64,000 bases of DNA from contig CBDEWF010000040.1 of the NCBI GenBank assembly GCA_965243775.1, forward strand, positions 1-64,000, in the 5' to 3' direction. Positions 35,377 through 44,237 of this stretch are shown here, piece by piece. This DNA is from Sansalvadorimonas sp965243775. Its GTDB lineage: Bacteria; Pseudomonadota; Gammaproteobacteria; Pseudomonadales; Endozoicomonadaceae. A program made the position numbers and the translations under genes. The notes under the pieces were generated by a model. The model saw nothing but the letters and a program-made list of their open reading frames with translations. It did not search any database and was not told where the DNA came from. How positions within the stretch are numbered: position 1 is the stretch's first letter; each line of letters opens with the position of its first letter.

Positions 35377-35970
35377 TTACCAATTCCAGCCCAGGCTTAA
35401 CAGCTGAAAGTCCAGCCCTTCATTCTGGGGATGTAAATTGGCATTGGAATAATGGAACCAGCCATAGGAGAGCTCAAACTGTTTCAGCCTGCCAAAGCGG
35501 ACACCAGCCACAGTACGTATCTCGAACTGGGTATGCCCTCCCATATTAATAGGGGACTTCAGTTTTTTCTCAAGATCTTTTTCGGACTGGTAGCTGACGC
35601 CAACGCCAAAGTCCAGAAAAGGAACAAAGGTGGAAGATATTTCAGGTTCCAGTCTGAAAACAGGTGAAAAGCTGGCGGCCCAGGCCTTGTCAGCACCATC
35701 AGGGCTGGGCTGATCCTCATCGGAAAGGTGGCTGCGCCAGCGGCTATAACCCAAGTCAAAATAACCACCCAGTTTCCAGCCAGAACTTTCCAGGAAATCC
35801 CTGTTCCAGTCCCACTTCAGGCTGATCCGGGTATTGCTGATATCAGCTTTATTCGGGATATATTTGCCATGGGTTACGGCCATGCCATCCGGTTTCAAAT
35901 CCAGCGCCTGCCCGCTCAAGGGTACCAAGCTTACTGTAAGAGCAAAGGCTGCTCCCGCTACCTTGTTCAT
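35377..35970 (-). CDS. pagL: Lipid A 3-O-deacylase (PagL family)
   Basis: Outer-membrane beta-barrel of about 197 residues that would remove the 3-O-acyl chain of lipid A. Signal peptide NKVAGAAFALTVSLVPLSGQ followed by ALDLKPDG. The C-terminal block FELSYGWFHYSNANLHPQNE then GLDF carries the PagL catalytic pattern: His and Ser in HYSN and Glu about 12 residues on. The last residue is aromatic (W), as in barrel proteins. ATG 35970 is preceded by GGGAG; the frame opens one codon earlier with GTG. Lipid A remodelling fits the adjacent surface polysaccharide genes. Confidence 0.87.
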   Translation of the reverse strand: MNKVAGAAFALTVSLVPLSGQALDLKPDGMAVTHGKYIPNKADISNTRISLKWDWNRDFLESSGWKLGGYFDLGYSRWRSHLSDEDQPSPDGADKAWAASFSPVFRLEPEISSTFVPFLDFGVGVSYQSEKDLEKKLKSPINMGGHTQFEIRTVAGVRFGRLKQFELSYGWFHYSNANLHPQNEGLDFQLLSLGWNW

Positions 35971-36031
35971 CACCTTCTCCCTGGCAATTCCTAATCACGT
36001 TAGTTATCGCCAGAAAGAAGAGAGGCATGAG

Positions 36032-37318
36032 TCAGGCGGCCAAAGCCTCTTCCGATGGGTTTGAAGCCGTCGTACCCAGCTCATTTAACTCCTTAAATAA
36101 TTCGGGCCACTTCTGCTGGCAGAAGGCCAGGGTATTTTGGCAGGTCATGGAAAAATGGCTGAAAAAGCTGCCATTAATCTGGGTTTGATCAAACAGGCAG
36201 GTCTGAAACTGACGGAAAAGACGATCATCAACAGGCTCGGGCTGATTCCAGAACTCGTCCAGCGAGCACTGTGATGTCAACCCCGGCAAGTTATACATGG
36301 CCTTCCCCATCACCTTTACGGGAATATGGTGTAACAGTGCTGAAGGCCCAACGGTACTGTTTACCGTCACTACGCCACGACAGTGATTATAGATACTGGG
36401 CAGGCGCAGGTCATGGCAGTAGATCAACCGTCCCTCGAGCCCATATTCAAGCACCAGACTCTGGATATGCAGCCCATAATGGGTGTACCCCCGATCCATG
36501 GGGTGATGTTTCAGCACCAGCACAGTATCCTCAGGTGCGTGCTGGGCAAAAGAGGAGACTGTTTCACTAATAAAGGCTTCAACAGAGTCATAATCAGAGT
36601 GATACAGCATCTGGCTGTCATCATGAACCTGCAGAGCTGCCAGGTAAAATTTCTGACTCAGCTCACCCAGTAAATCAGCCTCGGTCACGCTGTCCCTGAA
36701 ACGGGTCCGGTTTTTGCGCAGCGCCCCATGTATCCATTTCGCACCTTCCACAACCGGATGGAACGCACGATGATGGACATAATCCGGGAAGCGGGCCTGC
36801 CCCAGCCTGGCCGCCCAGTAATAAGCTGCTGCATGCCATGTTCTCTGTCCCATAGTAGAGCCTATGGCCACAGGGGACTGACAGTTATGAGGTAAAATAT
36901 TACGTAAATTCTCTAATGAAAGATCCAGCTCCGTAAGTGCATTCACTCCACCCTCTTCAAGGGTAATGGTGTTGGGACGAAGATAACCCTCTTCAAAAAC
37001 CAGAAAGCGGACTCCCAGCTTCTGGCAAACCTGTTTGGCCAGCCGATGATAAAGACGGCAATCGCCCATTACAAAGACCGCTTGAACAGAGTGCTCCCTG
37101 AGATAGTCCTCCAGAAAGGCAGGCCACCCATCTATAGTGCCCGTGTAATCAGCAACATAATCACCACCGCTGTAAAAACGATCGCCGGCATTCAGATTAA
37201 TACGATGGGTGCAAATACCATTCTGACTGAAGTGGTGTGCCAACTCCCTGAAGAAAGGCCCAAGGGGACCCTGGAGGAACAGCATATTGGGTGATAAAGC
37301 TTGACTCACACCAGTCAT
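36032..37318 (-). CDS. kpsS: Capsule Kdo-linker transferase KpsS
   Basis: Cytosolic enzyme of 428 residues that, in group 2 capsule systems, starts the Kdo linker on lyso-phosphatidylglycerol before KpsC extends it. Typical segments: FLQGPLGPFFRELAHHF at the N-terminus, FVMGDCRLYHRLA, FEEGYLRPNTITLE, LVLKHHPMDRGYTHY and VVTVNSTVGPSALLHHIPV. Length matches the family. It lies 442 bases past kpsC, with a repeat-bounded element in between. Confidence 0.9.
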   Translation of the reverse strand: MTGVSQALSPNMLFLQGPLGPFFRELAHHFSQNGICTHRINLNAGDRFYSGGDYVADYTGTIDGWPAFLEDYLREHSVQAVFVMGDCRLYHRLAKQVCQKLGVRFLVFEEGYLRPNTITLEEGGVNALTELDLSLENLRNILPHNCQSPVAIGSTMGQRTWHAAAYYWAARLGQARFPDYVHHRAFHPVVEGAKWIHGALRKNRTRFRDSVTEADLLGELSQKFYLAALQVHDDSQMLYHSDYDSVEAFISETVSSFAQHAPEDTVLVLKHHPMDRGYTHYGLHIQSLVLEYGLEGRLIYCHDLRLPSIYNHCRGVVTVNSTVGPSALLHHIPVKVMGKAMYNLPGLTSQCSLDEFWNQPEPVDDRLFRQFQTCLFDQTQINGSFFSHFSMTCQNTLAFCQQKWPELFKELNELGTTASNPSEEALAA

Positions 37319-37436
37319 CCTTGTGTATTTGAGATTGTAATAAGGTTGAGTAATCAGCCTTGCAGACTGCTACAGGCGATAGCACTGCAAATTTTGGCAA
37401 AAACAAGATAGGAATCGTTCAACATCCCGGGATATC

Positions 37437-37720
37437 AGGGAAAACACATGAAACCCCGCGCTATCACTGGGCTCAAGTCCAGTTTATGTATCAAAAAATC
37501 CGAAAACACTATATCTGTATAAATCATACTCAAATCTTGCTCTACCCCTTGTATATCAAGGGATAGAGCAAGATTTGTCACTCTCGGAATTCGGTAAGCT
37601 CTCATGGGCTGTTCCCTCGGTGTGGGTATCAGGTATGCTTTTGCTCACGATATAAGCCCCATTATTTGTTCCAACTTTCTACAATCCCAGTGATACCAAG
37701 GGCTTTCATGCGTTTTCCCT
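37437..37720. repeat. Inverted-repeat-bounded element with long internal hairpin
   Basis: Ends are 35-base inverted repeats matching at 30 positions; the left begins AGGGAAAACACATGAAACCC and both carry TATCACTGGG. In the middle, CAAATCTTGCTCT and AGAGCAAGATTTG bound a near-perfect 47-base palindrome (37531-37577). No frame is credible. A similar pair of ends occurs at 40289-40536. It occupies the 442-base gap between kpsC and kpsS, so it could attenuate kpsS. Confidence 0.55.
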
Positions 37721-37760
37721 GTCTACAGCTCTTTTGGCAGAGGCTATAGACATGGCCCCA

Positions 37761-39800
37761 TTACTGGAAGAGAGCCTCTGCTAAATAACCAATCTTTCTT
37801 TTTTTACGGGAGCACCACCGGGAGATTCCTGTCTTAGAAGTTGCCGCAGGAGAGGCATTTTCCAAAGCCTTCATAAACCGTTCCAAAGTGGTAAAACGTC
37901 TGGTATCCCAATTCACATAGCGGGAATAAGCTATGTAAGCAAAATACACCAGCTCATCAACCGTACGCCGAGCTTGACGGCGATCACAGGAACAATGATC
38001 AACAGTCACTCCCCAGCTGGAATAAAAAGGGCAGCCCCAGGTATGAACAGTTTTTCCCTGTATAACAGCCTCAAAGCCCGCCAGAGATGTCAGGACATGA
38101 ACCTCATCACACTGGGCAATACAGTCAAAAATATCGCTGTCAACTGCTATGGCATCGGCCCACTTTAATGCTTCCTCATCCGGTATATAACCTGCGCGCC
38201 CGGCCTGCACTACATCAGGATGAGGCTTGTACACAATATACGCGTCAGGATTATTCTTTCTAACCTGCACCAGTAAGGCGTGATTTGAGCGAATTTCCGG
38301 GCTTCCATATTGAATAGAAGCATCACTATCCACCTGCCCTGTTACCAGTATTTTCTTTTGTCCGGCCTGTACATTGGCAAACACATTTTTGGAACCGGAA
38401 CGCAGGTTATATTTGCTGATTCGGCGGGTTACCAGCTGTTCACGAATATTCTTACCCTGTTTAATCTGAGCCTCGGTAAGCTTCTGTGTATTGATTGCCC
38501 TTTCCAGGTCTGACGGTTGGGAACAGTCGAAATAGATACCGGTACCATCTAAAACCAGTGACTGCGGGCGCTTCAACTCTGCACCCAGACCAACCCCACG
38601 TACGAAGGCATCTTCACAGCGATAGAGCTTAACCCCAGACGGGGGCTCATAGTCGTATTGTTTGGCACCCCAGATCAGAATGCCATCACCACTTTTTGCC
38701 AGCCTGGATGCCTGGGCTGGTGACTTGACATATTTGACCTGCTGCGCAAGCCCTCCTACGAAGGTTTTCATAAACGCCCTTTTCCAGAGGCTGAATCCAA
38801 CCAGGTAAAGGGTATTCACTTCCTGATGCTGATATCTCTTCTGCAGAGCTATCAGTTCAAGCACATCTTCCAGTTCACAGGGTTTGGCCGTTTCCGGATC
38901 TATATACCGGGTGTACAGGAGACAGGCAGCAGCAAACAAACTTTCTACAGTGTGGATCTGATTTCTACGTGGGCAGGGAACCCGGTCATCAGTCAGCCCC
39001 CAACCGCTGTAAAATGGCACACCGAAACAAACCACTTCTTTCCTGTGCCAGAGAGCTTCAAAACCCAGCTGTGAAGTGACAACATAGACTTTACTAAACC
39101 AGGGAAACAGGGACTGGGCATTGACCTTCTCTGCGAGAACCTTAATGCGGGGATTATCCTTCGGCAGGTTATTACCCAGATAGCCTTTCTTCTTGCCAAG
39201 AACGACATCAGGATGCACCTTGACCCAGACTTCCGCCTCCGGGTTTTCAGTTAAAGCCGCATCCAACATGCCCTGAAAGCTACTGGCATTTGCCATCCCA
39301 TACTGGATGGAACAATCACCAAAGGTCTGATCAACAACCAGTACTCTTGGTTTATCCGATGCTGGCAGTGTATAACTGCCAACAGGCTCATGGTTGTACT
39401 TGCTGATCTGATGGTGGCAGATTGTATCCAGAAGGTTGCGGGAACGCTGAAGCAAATCCCAAGTGACCCACAGTTTGTTGTTAAGCAGGTTTTCCAGATC
39501 AGAAGGTTTGGTAGCGTCGTAATAAATGCCGGTTTTGTCCACGATCAAGGAAAAACGACGATCTCCCAGAGATGGGTGGCCGAGGTAGCTGATAAAGCCA
39601 TCTTCCAGTTGCCAGTAGGGTAAGCCGGTATTTTTGGCACACTCCCTGACTTTACGAGTATTTTCCTTCAAACCCCAGCCAATAACACTGCTGTTCAAAG
39701 TCAGTTCTGTTTTATTGCGAGGCAACAAGTGAACCTCTCCCCCCAAAAGAGCGGGAAGTTCCGGTGCCGTAAAGATACCACGAGATGATGTATAGAACAT
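37761..39800 (-). CDS. kpsC: Capsule poly-Kdo linker synthase KpsC
   Basis: Dual Kdo transferase of 679 residues that builds the poly-Kdo linker on the lipid anchor of group 2 capsules. Two homologous halves are plain: VLVVDQTFGDCSIQYG with VKVHPDVVLGKKKGYLG and TSQLGFEALWHRKEVVCFG in the first; ILVTGQVDSDASIQYG with YKPHPDVVQAGRAGYIP and TSLAGFEAVIQGKTVHTWG in the second. This duplicated layout is diagnostic. The first 40 codons are repeated as a fragment at 42448-42575. Confidence 0.95.
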   Translation of the reverse strand: MFYTSSRGIFTAPELPALLGGEVHLLPRNKTELTLNSSVIGWGLKENTRKVRECAKNTGLPYWQLEDGFISYLGHPSLGDRRFSLIVDKTGIYYDATKPSDLENLLNNKLWVTWDLLQRSRNLLDTICHHQISKYNHEPVGSYTLPASDKPRVLVVDQTFGDCSIQYGMANASSFQGMLDAALTENPEAEVWVKVHPDVVLGKKKGYLGNNLPKDNPRIKVLAEKVNAQSLFPWFSKVYVVTSQLGFEALWHRKEVVCFGVPFYSGWGLTDDRVPCPRRNQIHTVESLFAAACLLYTRYIDPETAKPCELEDVLELIALQKRYQHQEVNTLYLVGFSLWKRAFMKTFVGGLAQQVKYVKSPAQASRLAKSGDGILIWGAKQYDYEPPSGVKLYRCEDAFVRGVGLGAELKRPQSLVLDGTGIYFDCSQPSDLERAINTQKLTEAQIKQGKNIREQLVTRRISKYNLRSGSKNVFANVQAGQKKILVTGQVDSDASIQYGSPEIRSNHALLVQVRKNNPDAYIVYKPHPDVVQAGRAGYIPDEEALKWADAIAVDSDIFDCIAQCDEVHVLTSLAGFEAVIQGKTVHTWGCPFYSSWGVTVDHCSCDRRQARRTVDELVYFAYIAYSRYVNWDTRRFTTLERFMKALENASPAATSKTGISRWCSRKKRKIGYLAEALFQ

Positions 39801-39852
39801 AAGCAGGTTGCTATGGGTGTGCTATGTTAATCCTGCTGCACAGGAGTAAGAA

Positions 39853-40221
39853 ATGTCAGAAACGCTCTTTGCCGACCTGAAACAGATTGGTATAAAAGAA
39901 GAACTCGCGGCCCGGGTCAGCTCTGCACTTGACCCTGACCATATAGCGACCAAAAAGGATGTTCTGATCATGCAGGAGGCTTTACTCCAGCATCAGAAGC
40001 AAATGATGGATGAATACCGGCATCTTGAGCAAAAAAGTGACGAATGTTATTACGAACTGAAAACCGAAATGGTAAAAGGGTTTGCGGAAGTACGAACAGA
40101 AATGGCAGATATCCGTTCAGAAATGGGATCAATGCATCGGCAGTACTGGATCACTTTTGGTGGTTTAATCACAACGCTTATAAGCGTTTTTGCTGTGAAC
40201 TGGTATTTTCATACTTTTTGA
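39853..40221 (+). CDS. Small coiled-coil membrane protein, paralogue a
   Basis: 122 residues: an N-terminal helical domain (LFADLKQIGIKEELAARVSS), a segment HIATKKDVLIMQEALL, a coiled coil with repeated EVRTEMADIRSEMG, and one C-terminal membrane helix (ITFGGLITTLISVFAVNWYF). This is the layout of DUF1640/CCDC90-type proteins. Function unknown. AGGAG six bases before the ATG. Divergent from kpsC. One of four related genes in 3.2 kb. Confidence 0.8.
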   Translation: MSETLFADLKQIGIKEELAARVSSALDPDHIATKKDVLIMQEALLQHQKQMMDEYRHLEQKSDECYYELKTEMVKGFAEVRTEMADIRSEMGSMHRQYWITFGGLITTLISVFAVNWYFHTF

Positions 40222-40288
40222 CAACACAAAGCTTTGTACTAAAACCAGTATGAAACCACGTATGCAAGAAATAGAAGGCCAATACACT

Positions 40289-40536
40289 AGGGAAAACGCA
40301 TGAAACCCACTGATCACTGCACAGATCATCAGAAGAAGAATATCTGTTAGTTTGTGGTCTGTTTTCTAGGACTGACGATAATCTTTGAGGACAGAAAGGT
40401 GTTCTATCAAGGTAAATGCGTTCAGGCTGATGCTCTGGTGCTGATTTATGCACAGAAGCGGTGGTGTATGTGATAAATTAAATTTCAAGATCAGTCTTGA
40501 TATCATTGATACCAAGGGGTTTCATGATTTAGCCCT
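40289..40536. repeat. Second inverted-repeat-bounded element
   Basis: The left end AGGGAAAACGCATGAAACCC and the right end (read on the minus strand) AGGGCTAAATCATGAAACCC belong to the same family as the ends at 37437-37720; both are followed by TATCA or ATCACTG-like sequence. The interior differs from the first element and has no credible gene. It fills most of the 510-base gap before the vapBC pair. Confidence 0.45.
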
Positions 40537-40731
40537 GCCCGTAATGACCGAGCGAATAAAAACGGAATGGGGTGGCGAATGACACCGGAATGCCCACTTG
40601 TGTTACACATTGCACAAATGCTAGCTTCAAGACGTGACCCCATTTTTGACTTTGCAGTTATTGGATCTTGGTAAAGGAGAACAACGAGTCTAAACTGGTT
40701 TTGTGTAAAGCAATGTGTAGGGGTGCTCTGA

Positions 40732-40929
40732 ATGCCATCCAACCTCGCAATAGATGATGAACTCATCTCCCAGGTTCAGGCCCTTGGCGGCTACAAAACC
40801 AAAAAAGCAGCCGTCAATGAAGCGTTGGCCGAGTTCATTCGCCACCGCAAGCAGCTGGAGCTACTGGAAGACTTCGGCACTATCGAGTATGACACTGATC
40901 CTTCTGAAAAAAAGGGCCGTCGCAAATAA
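40732..40929 (+). CDS. vapB: VapB-type antitoxin
   Basis: 65 residues. The N-terminus MPSNLAIDDELISQVQALGG with TKKAAVNEALAEFIRHRKQL is the ribbon-helix-helix pattern of type II VapB antitoxins. The acidic tail (EYDTDPSEKKG) would wrap the toxin. Its stop overlaps the toxin start (TAATG), so the pair is translationally coupled. Confidence 0.88.
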   Translation: MPSNLAIDDELISQVQALGGYKTKKAAVNEALAEFIRHRKQLELLEDFGTIEYDTDPSEKKGRRK

Positions 40930-41357
40930 TGGTTTTAGTCGACACCTGCGTGTGGTCTGCCGCTCTACGCTGGAAGAAAAACAGTGATACACCTTCCGAA
41001 GCCCTGGTTTTACAGCGACTGATTCGCCAGCACAGAGCCGTGCTTATAGGCCCCATTTTACAAGAAGTATTGACCGGGATACGCCATGAGACACAGTTTG
41101 ACAAACTATGCAATAAACTAGAAGCCTTTGAACAACTTTCAATTACACGGCATGACTATATGAATGCCGCTCGGCTAGCTAATGCCTGCCGTCGCAAAGG
41201 CATTCAAGGTTCACATACCGATTTTCTAATTTCATCTGTGGCTATTCAATATCAGATACCGGTCTTCACTACGGATAAAGACTTCATTCGCTACCAGAAA
41301 CACATCCCTATCGCACTATTCAAAACAGACCTTATAGAAGGCAGGGAAAACGCTTGA
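40929..41357 (+). CDS. vapC: VapC-type PIN-domain ribonuclease toxin
   Basis: 142 residues with PIN-domain acidic residues in MVLVDTCVWS (D5), the central EVLTG glutamate, and SHTDFLISSVA plus TTDKDFIRY near the C-terminus. VapC toxins cleave tRNA or rRNA when VapB is degraded. Intact length. The last codons (EGRENA) overlap AGGGAAAACGC, resembling the end of the inverted-repeat elements nearby. Confidence 0.9.
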   Translation: MVLVDTCVWSAALRWKKNSDTPSEALVLQRLIRQHRAVLIGPILQEVLTGIRHETQFDKLCNKLEAFEQLSITRHDYMNAARLANACRRKGIQGSHTDFLISSVAIQYQIPVFTTDKDFIRYQKHIPIALFKTDLIEGRENA

Positions 41358-41384
41358 AGATGTTATATCAGTAACAGCAATGAC

Positions 41385-41819
41385 TCAATGAAAATACCAG
41401 TTCACTGCGAACACACTCAAAATTGTAAGAGCCAGGCCAAAGAAGGTAATCCCGAACTGTCGGGACATAGCCGCGATTTCCACCCTTAATTCAGCACCGG
41501 TACGTTCGATCTTGTTATCCAGAGCAGTGATATTTCCCTGCAGATTGTGTTGAACCTGCTGTATCTCTACCCGAAAATCCTGGCGAATCTGGTGCACTTC
41601 CTGACGGGTCTGGTGCATTTCTGTCCGCAGTTCCTGATAACGATCCTCCCCTCGTAACTGAACCTGAAGAATAGCTTCCTGCATAACCAGAAAATCAGAC
41701 TTGGTCGCTACATGCTCAGGGCTAAGTGATTTGTCTACCTGATGGGCCAGTTCCTCATCAACACCGATAGCCTTAAGCTGCTGGTAGAGGTTTTTTTCTG
41801 GTTGGGTATTCTGCGCCAT
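41385..41819 (-). CDS. Small coiled-coil membrane protein, paralogue b
   Basis: About 144 residues from MAQNTQPEKN, chosen because GGAGG precedes this ATG. Same architecture as paralogue a: LYQQLKAIGVDEELAHQVDK, HVATKSDFLVMQEAIL, a long coiled coil with repeats (EMHQTRQEVHQIRQDF), and a C-terminal membrane helix GITFFGLALTILSVFAVNWY. Nearly identical to the next gene at nucleotide level apart from a coiled-coil length difference. Confidence 0.78.
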   Translation of the reverse strand: MAQNTQPEKNLYQQLKAIGVDEELAHQVDKSLSPEHVATKSDFLVMQEAILQVQLRGEDRYQELRTEMHQTRQEVHQIRQDFRVEIQQVQHNLQGNITALDNKIERTGAELRVEIAAMSRQFGITFFGLALTILSVFAVNWYFH

Positions 41820-41869
41820 AGTTGCCTCCGAACAGGGAGATGCAAGTATAGGCATAGGCAAGGCCTTAA

Positions 41870-42283
41870 TTAATGAAAATACCAGTTCACGGCAAATACA
41901 CTCAAAATTGTTAGAGCCAGGCCAAAGAAGGTGATCCCAAACTGTCGGGACATAGCCGCGATTTCCACCCTTAATTCGGCACCGGTACGTTCGATCTTGT
42001 TATCCAGAGCAGTGATATTCCCCTGCAGATTGTGTTGAACCTGCTGCATCTCTATTTGCAGATCCTGACGATTCTGGTGCATTTCTGTCCGTAGTTCCTG
42101 ATAGCGGTCTTCCCCTCTCAGCTGAACCTGAAGAATAGCTTCCTGCATAACCAGAAAATCGGACTTGGTCGCCACATGTTCAGGGCTAAGGGACTTGTCT
42201 ACCTGATGGGCCAGTTCCTCATCTATACCGATAGCCTTAAGCTGCTGGTAGAGGTTTTTTTCTGGTTGGGTACTTTGCGCCAT
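41870..42283 (-). CDS. Small coiled-coil membrane protein, paralogue c
   Basis: About 137 residues from MAQSTQPEKN with GGAGG upstream. Differs from paralogue b mainly by a shorter coiled coil (EMHQNRQDLQIEMQQ). The upstream in-frame extension to 42394 has no ribosome site and is not used. Tandem duplicate of b, same strand, 50 bases apart. Confidence 0.78.
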   Translation of the reverse strand: MAQSTQPEKNLYQQLKAIGIDEELAHQVDKSLSPEHVATKSDFLVMQEAILQVQLRGEDRYQELRTEMHQNRQDLQIEMQQVQHNLQGNITALDNKIERTGAELRVEIAAMSRQFGITFFGLALTILSVFAVNWYFH

Positions 42284-42447
42284 AAATGCCTCCAAACAGG
42301 GAGGCATGAGTATAGGCTTTGCGGACATCTGTTGCCCGCATATACAGGGTGGAAAAAGGGGGCAGGCATTGCGCTGCACATTGTACAAACGCAAGATTCA
42401 AGACGTGCCCCTATTTCCCCCCCCTATTTCCCCCATGACCCTATTTC

Positions 42448-42575
42448 CCCCAGCCAATAACACTGCTGTTCAAAGTCAGTTCTGTTTTATTGCGAGGCAA
42501 CAAGTGAACCTCTCCCCCCAAAAGAGCGGGAAGTTCCGGTGCCGTAAAGATACTACGAGATGATGTATAGAACAT
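42448..42575 (-). pseudogene. Duplicated 5' fragment of kpsC
   Basis: The sequence repeats 39673-39800, the start codon and first 40 or so codons of kpsC (MFYTSSRGIFTAPELPALLG onward), with few changes, then stops at a C-rich tract (repeats of CTATTTCCCCC). It belongs to a segment of about 570 bases copied from 39673-40230 with offset 2775. Non-functional remnant. Confidence 0.88.
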
Positions 42576-42627
42576 AAGCAGGTTGCTATGGGTGTGCTAT
42601 GTTAATCCTGCTGCACAGGAGTATGAA

Positions 42628-43017
42628 ATGTCAGAAACACTCTTTGCCGACCTGAAACAGATTGGTATAAAAGAAGAACTCGCAGCCCGAGTCAGCTCTG
42701 CACTTGACCCTGACCATATAGCGACCAAAAAGGATGTTCTGATCATGCAGGAGGCTTTACTCCAGCATCAGAAGCAAATGATGGATGAATACCGGCATCT
42801 TGAGCAAAAGAGTGACGAACGTTATTACGAACTGAAAACCGAAATGGTAAAAGGGTTTGCTGGAGTGCGCACAGAGTTTGCGGAAGTACGAACAGAAATG
42901 GCAGATATCCGTTCAGAAATGGGATCAATGCATCGGCAGTACTGGATCACTTTTGGTGGTTTAATCACAACACTTATAAGCGTTTTTGCTGTGAACTGGT
43001 ATTTCCACACGTTTTGA
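42628..43017 (+). CDS. Small coiled-coil membrane protein, paralogue d
   Basis: 129 residues from MSETLFADLK, nearly identical to paralogue a, with seven extra residues (GVRTEFA) in the coiled coil from a 21-base in-frame duplication. It lies at the constant offset of 2775 from paralogue a and was copied together with the kpsC fragment before it. Confidence 0.82.
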   Translation: MSETLFADLKQIGIKEELAARVSSALDPDHIATKKDVLIMQEALLQHQKQMMDEYRHLEQKSDERYYELKTEMVKGFAGVRTEFAEVRTEMADIRSEMGSMHRQYWITFGGLITTLISVFAVNWYFHTF

Positions 43018-43169
43018 CAACGCAAGGCTTTGCACTAAACAGATATAAAACCACCCATTTAAGAGTTCCAAGTATTGAACAAAAGCGTTAAATAATTCTT
43101 TATAGCAATCAAATAGGTAAACGAATATCAGAAAAAAACCTTCGTGGATTCATATACAGCTTCCGGAGT

Positions 43170-44210
43170 TTACGTAGCCATGAGCTTTGTGGGACGTTTA
43201 ACACCCTCCCGCCAACGGAACAACCCAGGAAAATCGCTGGCATTATATCCATAAATTTCCATACAAGACAAAATCCACTGCTGAAAGTCAGGCAGCTCAT
43301 GTTCTGAGGCAAAAGGTTTAATACCATTGACTACGGGTAACCGGCTGGCCGCAAGAAGCCCGGAAAATGTTTTCTCATTCACTTTACGCTGCTTATGGTA
43401 AGGACGCGCCAGAGGGCGTGAATGCCACTGATGCAGAAGATAATTTCCGGTAAATAAATAGGGTAAGCTGTAAAAACTGAGATAACGCCGAAAACCCTGA
43501 TAGTTGGCCGGAAACGGACTTTTGACATCCCGTTTATAATCTTCAGGCAGCTTACCAACAGGATAATAAGCAGCTAAACGGTGGATCAGTTCAAAATCCT
43601 CATAACCATGGCCGGAAAAGGAACAGTTAAAACGACCAATATCAAGAAACCATTGACGATTCACTAACAAGCAGCTACTTACAACGGCAATACCATCAAC
43701 CTGCGTTAGCTCTCCTCGTAAAAAGGAGCGCAGGTATTCAGAAAAAGAAGGTGCTTTCCCAGCAAGAATGTTCCCTGTCGTTTTTTGAGACAAGTACAAG
43801 CAGGGAAACATGGCAAACGCCTCTGCTCCAATTTCCTCCAGCCTGCTCTTTTCTGCCAGAAGCGAGCTGACAAAACCATCTGAGCATAAAAGATCCGCAT
43901 CAAAAAAGAACAGATATTGTCCTTTCGCCTGTTCAACGGCCAGATTGCGCGTTCTGCCGGGGCGGAAAACGCCACTCTCTGGCCGGTGGAAATACCTTAC
44001 ACCCGGTCGTTCCGATACGGTGTTAACACGGCCCATAGGTGAGCCGGGTGTCGTATCATAAACAACAATTTCTATTTTTCCCTCAGCGCCCTGCTTTCCA
44101 GCAAAGCAGGAGACTGCATTCTGTAACCGAGTGAGACAGTGTCTGTCACCCTTGCGGTAACAGAACGGGATAATAACGGAAATATCCGGTTGTAAGGTTT
44201 GTTTCATCAA
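43170..44210 (-). CDS. Capsule glycosyltransferase, family 2-like, probable 3' frameshift
   Basis: GT-A glycosyltransferase of 346 residues: DISVIIPFCYR at the N-terminus, GRTRNLAVEQAKGQYLFFFD with the DAD metal motif, and a C-terminal acceptor region (GHGYEDFELIHRL) like that of chondroitin-type polymerases. The current frame ends GVKRPTKLMAT. In the next frame the DNA continues SSWLRKLRKLYMNPRRFFSD to a stop at 43109, and this tail matches the end of the glycosyltransferase at 52044 (KKLRKFCRNPRKFFQDS). The true gene therefore probably ended at 43109 and has a shift near 43180-43215. The catalytic domain is unaffected. Confidence 0.85.
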   Translation of the reverse strand: MMKQTLQPDISVIIPFCYRKGDRHCLTRLQNAVSCFAGKQGAEGKIEIVVYDTTPGSPMGRVNTVSERPGVRYFHRPESGVFRPGRTRNLAVEQAKGQYLFFFDADLLCSDGFVSSLLAEKSRLEEIGAEAFAMFPCLYLSQKTTGNILAGKAPSFSEYLRSFLRGELTQVDGIAVVSSCLLVNRQWFLDIGRFNCSFSGHGYEDFELIHRLAAYYPVGKLPEDYKRDVKSPFPANYQGFRRYLSFYSLPYLFTGNYLLHQWHSRPLARPYHKQRKVNEKTFSGLLAASRLPVVNGIKPFASEHELPDFQQWILSCMEIYGYNASDFPGLFRWREGVKRPTKLMAT

Positions 44211-44237
44211 AGGTTTTACTACCGATTAAACCGCCGT

